From Kiritimatiellia bacterium (GTDB taxonomy: Bacteria > Verrucomicrobiota > Kiritimatiellia > RFP12 > DVOR01), in NCBI GenBank assembly GCA_900771325.1, contig CAAGNN010000003.1, positions 1 through 12,765 of the forward strand: a stretch of 12,765 bases of DNA, written 5' to 3'. The position numbers and the translations under genes were made by a program. Numbering within the stretch: the first letter of the stretch is position 1; each line of letters begins with the position of its first letter. Below, one piece after another: positions 1-5,292 of this stretch. The notes beneath the pieces were generated by a model that worked only from the letters and a program-made list of their open reading frames with translations, did not search any database and was not told the DNA's origin.

Positions 1-408
1 AGGGCCCTGACTACGCGCGATTTCCCGGAGTTCTTCGCGCACCTCAAGGTCCTCTACGCCGACCTTCCCTACGGCTCCACCGAGGGCACCGAGGTCACTG
101 AAGCCGCCTATCTGCGCCTGCTCTACTGCCTCCTGCGTTCGCGCTTTGCCACCACGCAGGTCTGCTTCGAGCGCCAGCAGACTGCCACCCGGCCAGACCT
201 CGTCCTCGTCTTCCTGGATGCCGTCTTCATCTTCGAGCTCAAGGTCAACCGTGATGGCAAGACCGGTGCCCAGGCCGCCCTCGCGCAAATCCGCGAGCGC
301 AACTACGCCGAGGCCCAGCGCTGCCACAACTTGCCTATCTACGCCATTGGCCTCGCCTTTGACCCTAAAACCCACACCCTGATTGACTGCGCCGCCGAAG
401 CCCTGTAA
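1..408 (+). CDS. PD-(D/E)XK nuclease-like protein, C-terminal fragment
   Basis: The first frame is open from base 1 to the TAA at 406-408, giving 135 residues with no start codon in view, so the 5' part of the gene lies outside the window. The fragment carries D66 in RPDLVLVF and then E79-L80-K81 in FIFELKVNR, a D-x12-ExK arrangement typical of the PD-(D/E)XK nuclease fold. It is followed by an AQAALAQIRERNYAE-type helix and a final strand (IYAIGLAFD). This pattern matches the C-terminal nuclease domain of the large bacterial family that has an AAA-ATPase-like domain at the N-terminus (often annotated ATP-binding protein / PDDEXK_9). The ATPase half is not visible, so the full architecture is inferred. 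The biological role of the family is poorly defined and catalytic activity is not shown. Codon use is GC-rich, like the operon further downstream and unlike the next two genes. Confidence 0.85.
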   Translation, partial: RALTTRDFPEFFAHLKVLYADLPYGSTEGTEVTEAAYLRLLYCLLRSRFATTQVCFERQQTATRPDLVLVFLDAVFIFELKVNRDGKTGAQAALAQIRERNYAEAQRCHNLPIYAIGLAFDPKTHTLIDCAAEAL

Positions 409-436
409 AGCACGGCGCCCGAAAGCACGGCGCCCG
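407..436 (+). repeat. 15-bp direct repeat, two tandem copies
   Basis: The 15-mer AAAGCACGGCGCCCG occurs at 407-421 and again, identically and without a gap, at 422-436. The first copy overlaps the stop codon of the nuclease-like gene. Each copy contains the palindrome GGCGCC. It looks like a small tandem duplication; I see no function for it. Confidence 0.8.
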
Positions 437-476
437 GAGGTGGAGTGGGCCTGGGGATACATTCGGCGGAATATGT

Positions 477-506
477 TTGACAACACTAGGTGGCGTGTCC
501 TATAAT
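477..506 (+). promoter_or_regulatory. Consensus sigma70-type promoter
   Basis: TTGACA (477-482) and TATAAT (501-506) are both perfect matches to the housekeeping sigma-factor consensus, separated by 18 bp. Transcription would start near 513. Nothing comparable is seen between here and the lipoprotein start at 830, so this is the likely promoter for the structured leader and, by read-through, for the two genes after it. Strength is inferred from consensus only. Confidence 0.8.
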
Positions 507-512
507 CACGCT

Positions 513-757
513 GTCTTTCGGGATACGGTTGTATCTTGAGAGGCAGGCATAGCTTGGGAACTGAAGTTTCCGCGCAAGTGGTCCCTTCCACCCCCAAGCG
601 CTTAAAAAACCGCTGCAAAGCGATCGTCAGTAGAAATGTAGGAAGTTTCGGGCATAGACGATACCTTGCGAAAGACGCGCATATATGCGTGCCTCTCTCT
701 GTATCTATGCTAGGCCTCCTACAGCCTCTACTGAAGACGGAGAGAGGCCGTTTTCTT
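513..757 (+). ncRNA. Structured leader RNA or small RNA, family not recognised
   Basis: From the predicted transcription start to the T-run the sequence is full of complementary segments. A hairpin GATAC-ggtt-GTATC sits at 522-535. A long closing stem pairs 538-551 with 684-697 (13 of 14 positions, one G-G mismatch at 546/689). Inside it are GCTTGGG/CCCAAGC (552-558 with 593-599), GTGG/CCAC (578-581 with 588-591), CGCT-GCAA-AGCG with a GNRA-type loop (611-622), and ATCGTC/GACGAT (623-628 with 657-662) enclosing GAAA/TTTC (633-636 with 646-649). The octamer GAAGTTTC occurs twice (563-570, 642-649). The 3' strand of the closing stem is also the 5' strand of the terminator-like hairpin, so the two cannot form together. 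That fits a regulatory leader in which the closed aptamer-like fold permits read-through, or a free RNA ending at its own terminator. I see none of the signature motifs of tmRNA, RNase P RNA, SRP RNA, T-box, cobalamin, TPP, lysine or glmS elements. 6S RNA is not excluded but the multi-branched fold argues against it. Confidence 0.65.
691..757 (+). terminator. Intrinsic terminator-like hairpin in the leader
   Basis: GCCTCTCTC (691-699) pairs perfectly over 9 bp with GAGAGAGGC (740-748), and TTTTCTT follows from 751. The 40-nt loop has further pairing, TGTA (700-703) with TACA (720-723). The loop is long and the T-run moderate. A competing pairing GGAGAG (739-744) with CTCTCC (758-763) would disrupt it. 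It lies upstream of a gene with no other visible promoter, so it may act as an attenuator. Confidence 0.6.
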
Positions 758-764
758 CTCTCCG

Positions 765-813
765 TGATTGTCGAACAGGGGTGAACAATCAACGGTGCAT
801 CCCCGTGATGCAC
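765..813 (+). promoter_or_regulatory. Two hairpins just ahead of the lipoprotein ribosome-binding site
   Basis: TGATTGT (765-771) pairs with ACAATCA (785-791) around a 13-nt loop. GTGCAT (795-800) pairs with ATGCAC (808-813) around a 7-nt loop. The second hairpin ends at the base directly before the Shine-Dalgarno sequence AGGAAGGAG (814-822), itself 7 nt from the ATG at 830. They could affect translation or mRNA stability. That is inference; the inverted repeats are exact. Confidence 0.5.
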
Positions 814-829
814 AGGAAGGAGAGCCAGT

Positions 830-2206
830 ATGTCTGTCCGTATCACAAGAAGCTCCATCGCCTTGGGGCTTTGTCTGTTGTCAGGGTGTCTTGCTATTAG
901 TGAAAGTACGATTAGAACCGGAACACCGGAGGAGGCCCGTACGACATTGAGCGAGATGCTGAATGAGACGAGTATGTCACCCGGTTCGTATCTGACCGAC
1001 GGGGTTAAAAATCTCGTCCGCGTAATGAACAATAAGTCATTGACTTCATCAGGCTCTGGTAACTATCCTGAACAAGCTCGACTGGAAGCACTTCGGCAAC
1101 TCATTGCATACTCCAGGACGTCGAAAGCGAACACACCGGTTGGCAGCAGTCAGAAAATTCCGGCGAAAGGCATCCACGGCGCATTAGTTTACACCTATAA
1201 TAAGACCGCGACAGACGCGATGAAGCGGGAGATTCTGCGCTTCTTTGACACGCCTGCGATGTACCCGGAACTCATCTCACAGAGCAATCTGGTTGACAAA
1301 TTTGGTAAGGCGGATTGGACACCTACGAGAACCCCTGTTTACGCAAGCGACTCAGACTACTACTACTCATCGACGGCCAGTGCGGTGTTTGACCCGCCAA
1401 CTTCCGCTTGGAAGGAGGTGTTTGATGCGTGTCCCTCGCAGGCACAATGGGGAGCCTTGTTTGACAAAGTGGCTGTACCGTTCGCTCAAGAATTTGAACA
1501 GGGTGAAACGCTTTATCTTCGATATATTCATCGTGGAGGTTATCACCAGAAGAAGGAGTTTATTTGGCGTCAGGTGGGGGAGGTTTATAGTAAGATCAAA
1601 CAGCCGACTTATAACCAGAAGAAGATTGCGTTAATTCTCTGTCATCCGGAGAAGTTCATTCCAGATTATCAACATGTCTCCGGTGGCGCATACCTTAAGA
1701 CGATGCCTGAGTATCAGGCCTACATCAACACGATCACAGAGTATCAGAAAAAGGCGCTCAACAGTATGTCCAAGAGTGAAGTGCTGAAAGTTCTCAAGGA
1801 ACTTGACCTCCTTGTGCAGAAAAACACTCAAAAAGCATATTATTGCCTTTATTCGTGGATTTGGTTAGAGCGTGTAGCAACCCCGCAGCAGAAGGAGGCT
1901 TTTGTTGCGCAGGAATTGAATAAGGTGCAGCAATACAATCAACAAAAGATGGATGCTAATCGGAAGGAGTTGCTTGCTCTTCGAGCGAGGCAAGACCGAG
2001 AGACCGTGGGCGTTCAATGCAAGTATTGTGGGTGTGGTTGGATGACGAACCGCACGAAAGCGATGGGTTGGCAGCAGGAGCGGAGGATTAACGATCTCGG
2101 TGACGTAGAGCCATATCATATGGACGACAACGAGTATCTTATCCGTTTTGGCACATGGTGTGATTGTCCCCATGCACGTTCCGATCACAGGATTATCTCC
2201 AAGTGA
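830..2206 (+). CDS. Lipoprotein of unknown function with C-terminal Cys/His cluster
   Basis: This encodes 458 residues starting at the ATG at 830, which is preceded by a strong Shine-Dalgarno AGGAAGGAG at 7 nt. The N-terminus has basic residues, a short hydrophobic stretch and a lipobox LSGC with the lipidated cysteine at position 20, so the protein should be exported and lipid-anchored. The middle is rich in Tyr, Gln and Lys and largely alpha-helical in appearance, with no domain I recognise. The last 65 residues hold C397-x2-C400-x-C402 and then C444-x-C446-x-H448-x4-H453, spaced like a zinc-ribbon or treble-clef site. A metal site of this kind is uncommon in an exported lipoprotein. Base composition is clearly lower in GC than the flanking genes, which suggests a different history or transfer. 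The gene is probably co-transcribed with the secreted-protein gene 56 nt downstream and regulated through the structured leader. Function cannot be assigned. Confidence 0.85.
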   Translation: MSVRITRSSIALGLCLLSGCLAISESTIRTGTPEEARTTLSEMLNETSMSPGSYLTDGVKNLVRVMNNKSLTSSGSGNYPEQARLEALRQLIAYSRTSKANTPVGSSQKIPAKGIHGALVYTYNKTATDAMKREILRFFDTPAMYPELISQSNLVDKFGKADWTPTRTPVYASDSDYYYSSTASAVFDPPTSAWKEVFDACPSQAQWGALFDKVAVPFAQEFEQGETLYLRYIHRGGYHQKKEFIWRQVGEVYSKIKQPTYNQKKIALILCHPEKFIPDYQHVSGGAYLKTMPEYQAYINTITEYQKKALNSMSKSEVLKVLKELDLLVQKNTQKAYYCLYSWIWLERVATPQQKEAFVAQELNKVQQYNQQKMDANRKELLALRARQDRETVGVQCKYCGCGWMTNRTKAMGWQQERRINDLGDVEPYHMDDNEYLIRFGTWCDCPHARSDHRIISK

Positions 2207-2262
2207 TAGCCTCTTCAGTTGAACAATGTTTCCCTTCATTCACTAACAAAGGAGTTATTCGT

Positions 2263-3351
2263 ATGAAACGTATGCTGTTGTTATGTTGCGCTGCGCTGTG
2301 TGGCGCATTGTGGGCGAAGCCCCAGATTACCGACATTCCGTCGCGGTCAGATCTCGTTGTGGTCGTTCGCGACAGTCACAACCCGCAGTCGCGTGCGACC
2401 TTGGAGCGCGTGCTGGCGCAGTTTGGCATCAGTGCCAACTCGCCGCAAGCGGCCGCGCTTTGGGGGCAGATGCCGCCGGAAGCACAGTCTCTGCTGCGAA
2501 CGATGGGCATTCGTGGCTTCACCGACTACGACATCCAATCGTTGACCTTCGGAGTGATTCTCCCGAATGATCCGAAAGATCCCAAACTTACAGGGATGCT
2601 GTTCTCCCTTAAGATTGAATCGCCTACGATGAATGGTCAGCAAGTTTGCGCTGAGGTGCAGGCGCTTCTTAACCAACAGAAGAAGCCGGGGGAGGATCTC
2701 AAGATCGGAAAGAAGAATGGATGGACCTATCTATACGGCACAAAGGATGGCCAATTCATGGGGTTTGCCATCTCGCCGGCTCCGGGAGGATTGTCTCTAA
2801 TGGTTGCAGTTGATCGGAGCCGCTTTAAGCAGTTGCTTAAAGGCGAGATCCGGATGGCGAAGGAGAATCATCCGCTTGCGGCGGCATTCATCGATCATCC
2901 GGACTATGTGTCCGTCGGCATCAAGGGATATGCGCCTATGAAGAAGGCGATGTGCAAGGATAAGCCTGAGGCGGAGGTCGAGGCTGGTTTTGCGAATGTT
3001 CCTTGGTTTAAGGAGGTGAAAGCGCTGACACTGTTGTTGCCATACGATGCAAACAATGTGAACCTCGTTCTCGCGACAGGCTTCAAGGATGTTTCGCAGG
3101 CTCAGGCGATGCAGGCGATGATTACGCAAATTGCCCCCAACTTGGCGGCTCTTGGCCTCACGATTCCGGCGGGGCAGATAACGAATATCGCAGGGTTGCA
3201 GTCCTTGGTCTATTCGCTGTCGTTCACCCCGGAGGGGCTGGCTGGTCTGGTCCAGAATTTGATGGCCGCCCAGCAGGGTGGTGCGCCGGGGCAGAATGAC
3301 GGTGATGATGACCTCGATGACCTCGACGATGACTCGCTCCTAGACCTCTGA
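2263..3351 (+). CDS. Secreted protein of unknown function with Asp-rich tail
   Basis: I place the start at the ATG at 2263, not at the in-frame ATG at 2164, because AAAGGAG lies 8 nt before it and the protein then begins with a clean signal peptide, MKRMLLLCCAALCGALWA, cleaved probably before KPQ. The product is 362 residues. The mature part begins with alternating strand and helix segments (SDLVVVVRDS, a Gln/Ala-rich helix, then LTFGVILPND) and includes repeated Ala/Gln/Met-rich stretches. It ends in a very acidic tail, GDDDLDDLDDDSLLDL (about residues 347-362). I do not recognise the family. The tail could bind divalent cations or a basic partner, which is inference. The gene lies 56 nt after the lipoprotein gene with no terminator or promoter visible between them, so the two probably form one transcript and may act together in the periplasm or at the outer membrane. 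Confidence 0.85.
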   Translation: MKRMLLLCCAALCGALWAKPQITDIPSRSDLVVVVRDSHNPQSRATLERVLAQFGISANSPQAAALWGQMPPEAQSLLRTMGIRGFTDYDIQSLTFGVILPNDPKDPKLTGMLFSLKIESPTMNGQQVCAEVQALLNQQKKPGEDLKIGKKNGWTYLYGTKDGQFMGFAISPAPGGLSLMVAVDRSRFKQLLKGEIRMAKENHPLAAAFIDHPDYVSVGIKGYAPMKKAMCKDKPEAEVEAGFANVPWFKEVKALTLLLPYDANNVNLVLATGFKDVSQAQAMQAMITQIAPNLAALGLTIPAGQITNIAGLQSLVYSLSFTPEGLAGLVQNLMAAQQGGAPGQNDGDDDLDDLDDDSLLDL

Positions 3352-3357
3352 CTTCCG

Positions 3358-3388
3358 CCCGAGCCGGGGTGTTTTGTCCCGGCTCGGG
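3358..3388. repeat. Perfect 11-bp inverted repeat after the secreted-protein gene
   Basis: CCCGAGCCGGG (3358-3368) and CCCGGCTCGGG (3378-3388) are exact reverse complements with a 9-nt loop. It would make a very stable hairpin 6 nt after the stop codon. No T-run follows, so alone it is not a standard intrinsic terminator; it may protect the 3' end or act with the hairpin that follows. Confidence 0.85.
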
Positions 3389-3409
3389 ATGTCTGTGGCG
3401 CGTCAAGGA

Positions 3410-3439
3410 GGCCAGGCCGCGTGGCGGTCTGGCCTTTTT
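3410..3439 (+). terminator. Intrinsic terminator
   Basis: GGCCAGGCCG (3410-3419) pairs with CGGTCTGGCC (3425-3434) over 10 positions including one G-T wobble, with a 5-nt loop, followed directly by TTTTT (3435-3439). This is a textbook Rho-independent terminator and ends the lipoprotein/secreted-protein transcript before glnS. Confidence 0.9.
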
Positions 3440-3480
3440 CTCGGCCCACAGGCCCGCTCCTTACGGTGGCGGACGAAGCC

Positions 3481-3516
3481 ATACCACGCGCGCGGCGCGC
3501 GGGAATGTGGTATAGT
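3481..3516 (+). promoter_or_regulatory. Operon promoter with extended -10 and overlapping inverted repeat
   Basis: TGGTATAGT (3508-3516) is an extended -10 element (TGn plus TATAGT, one mismatch to TATAAT). The -35 position is GC-only and has no consensus hexamer, as expected for extended -10 promoters. Start of transcription would be near 3523. An exact inverted repeat, ATACCAC (3481-3487) and GTGGTAT (3507-3513), spans the region from about -42 to the -10 element. Its downstream arm includes part of the -10, so a protein bound here would block RNA polymerase. A repressor is inferred, not seen. Confidence 0.6.
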
Positions 3517-3551
3517 GTGGGCGTTTGTTTCTACGAAGGATGGTTTATCGT

Positions 3552-5273
3552 ATGGCAGAGAAGCACGAGACGGCGACGGCGGAGACGGAGTTGGACACCG
3601 CGCGTCACTTTTTGCGGCAGTGGATTGAAGAGGATTTGGCGCAGGGGAAGAATGACGGCACGGTGGTGACGCGTTTTCCGCCTGAGCCGAATGGGTGGAT
3701 TCACATTGGCCACGCGAAGGCGGTGTGGGTGGACTTTGGGATGGCGCAGCTCTTTGGTGGGCGGTGTCACCTGCGGATGGACGACACGAACCCCTCCAAG
3801 GAGAGCGAGGACTTCGTTGAGCAGTTGAAGCGGGACATCACCTGGTTGGGCTATCAGTGGGACAGCTTCTACTACGCGTGCGATATGTTCGAGACGATGT
3901 GGGCGATTGCCGAGGAGCTGATCCAGCGCGGCCAGGCCTACGTCTGCGAGCTGTCGCAGGAGGAGTGGAAAGCCTATCGCGGGGTGCCGACCGAGCCGGG
4001 CAAGTTCTCGCCCTACCGCGACCGTTCGCCGGAGGAGAACTTGGCGCTCTTCCGCAAGATGCGCGAGGGGGCCTTCGCCGAGGGGTCGCACTGCCTGCGC
4101 GCGAAGATTGATATGGCGTCCCCCAACATCCATTTCCGCGACCCGGTGATCTACCGCATTGTCGACTTGCCGCACTATCGCACGGGCTCGCAGTGGCACT
4201 GCTACCCGATGTACGACTTCGCGCACCCGATCGAGGACGCGCTCGAGGGGGTGACGCACTCGATGTGCACGCTGGAGTTCGAGGTGCACCGTCCGCTCTA
4301 CGATTGGGTCATTGACCGTCTGGCCGAGCAGGGGCGCTTGGTGGTGCGTGGCGGCAAGACGATTCGCCCGCAGCAGCGCGAGTTTGCCCGGCTGAACCTC
4401 ACCTACACGGTGATGAGCAAGCGCTTGTTGCGCCAGTTGGTGGAGGAGGGCGTGGTTGATGGCTGGGACGACCCGCGGATGCCGACGGTGGCGGGGATGC
4501 GCCGGCGCGGCTATACGGCCGCGGCGATTCGCGACTTGTGCGAGCGCACGGGCATCTCGAAGTATAAGTCTTTGACCGACCTGGCGCTGCTGGAGTGGTG
4601 CGTGCGCGACGATCTCAACCGCATCGCCACGCGCCGAATGGCCGTGCTCAACCCGGTGAAGGTGGTTATCGACAACCTCCCCGAGGGCGAGGAGTTGGTG
4701 GCCGAGGTGCCGAACAATCCCGAGGACGAGAGCGCCGGCAAGCGCCGCATCGTCGCCACGCGCGAGCTGTGGATTGACCGCGATGACTTTATGGAGGTGC
4801 CCGTCAAGAAGTTCTTCCGCGTGACGGTGGGCAACGAGGTGCGCCTGCGCGGCCTCTGCCTCTTCACCTGCACCTCAATTGTCAAGGATGCCGCCGGCGA
4901 GGTGGTGGAAATCCACGGCACCTACGACCCCGAGAGCCGCGGCGGCAACCCGGCTGACGGCCGCAAGGTCAAGGGCACCATCCACTGGGTGAGCGTCAAG
5001 CACGGCAAGCCCTTCGAGGTGCGGCTCTACGACCGCCTCTTCGCGATGGAAGACCCGATGGCCTGCCCGAGCGGGAACTTCCTCGACGCGCTCAACCCCG
5101 AGAGTATGCGCACGGTGCAGGCCTACGGCGAGCCGCTCCTGGAGCAGGCCGCCCCGGGCGAGCACTACCAGTTTGAGCGCACCGGCTACTTTACGCCCGA
5201 CGTGCACGCCTCCAAGCCCGGGGTGCCGGTCTTCAACCGCACGGTCACGCTGAAGGATTCGTTCAAGAAGTAA
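3552..5273 (+). CDS. glnS: Glutaminyl-tRNA synthetase (GlnRS)
   Basis: GlnRS charges tRNA-Gln with glutamine in the cytoplasm using ATP. The product is 573 residues from the ATG at 3552, close to the E. coli enzyme (about 554). AAGGA at 3536-3540 is 11 nt upstream. An in-frame TTG at 3525 is less likely because it lies at the predicted transcription start. The class I HIGH motif is H51-I-G-H54 in PPEPNGWIHIGHAK, and the KMSKS loop is M288-S-K-R291. The stretch SPYRDRSPEENLALFRKM, the RAKIDMASPNIHFRDPVIYRI-type segment, ALEGVTHSMCTLEF and GWDDPRMPTVAGMRRRGYTA are diagnostic of GlnRS over GluRS. The C-terminal anticodon-binding beta-barrel region (about 345-573) is complete. A true GlnRS suggests direct charging, not the GatCAB amidotransferase route, at least for glutamine. 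It heads a packed operon. The first third uses many G-ending codons and the rest mainly C-ending codons. Confidence 0.97.
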   Translation: MAEKHETATAETELDTARHFLRQWIEEDLAQGKNDGTVVTRFPPEPNGWIHIGHAKAVWVDFGMAQLFGGRCHLRMDDTNPSKESEDFVEQLKRDITWLGYQWDSFYYACDMFETMWAIAEELIQRGQAYVCELSQEEWKAYRGVPTEPGKFSPYRDRSPEENLALFRKMREGAFAEGSHCLRAKIDMASPNIHFRDPVIYRIVDLPHYRTGSQWHCYPMYDFAHPIEDALEGVTHSMCTLEFEVHRPLYDWVIDRLAEQGRLVVRGGKTIRPQQREFARLNLTYTVMSKRLLRQLVEEGVVDGWDDPRMPTVAGMRRRGYTAAAIRDLCERTGISKYKSLTDLALLEWCVRDDLNRIATRRMAVLNPVKVVIDNLPEGEELVAEVPNNPEDESAGKRRIVATRELWIDRDDFMEVPVKKFFRVTVGNEVRLRGLCLFTCTSIVKDAAGEVVEIHGTYDPESRGGNPADGRKVKGTIHWVSVKHGKPFEVRLYDRLFAMEDPMACPSGNFLDALNPESMRTVQAYGEPLLEQAAPGEHYQFERTGYFTPDVHASKPGVPVFNRTVTLKDSFKK

Positions 5274-5292
5274 GGAAAGAGGAAGAGAGCCA

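Noticed and set aside
513..757. tmRNA, RNase P RNA, SRP RNA, T-box or a common riboswitch
   Set aside because: I looked for their signature motifs by eye and found none; a covariance-model search would be decisive.
536..784. 82-residue open frame inside the leader
   Set aside because: It starts at TTG with no Shine-Dalgarno, and the region is explained better by RNA pairing.
685..950. Small overlapping frames at the end of the leader
   Set aside because: They overlap the terminator-like hairpin and the lipoprotein start and resemble no protein; the 830 frame has the ribosome-binding site and signal peptide.
2164..2262. Upstream ATG for the secreted protein
   Set aside because: It would overlap the lipoprotein gene and place 33 residues before the signal peptide; the 2263 ATG has AAAGGAG at 8 nt.
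3358..3388. First hairpin as the main terminator
   Set aside because: It is a perfect inverted repeat but no T-run follows; the next hairpin has TTTTT.
3525..3551. TTG or the ATG at 3540 as glnS start
   Set aside because: The TTG is at the predicted transcription start, and the 3540 ATG overlaps the only Shine-Dalgarno; 3552 fits better.
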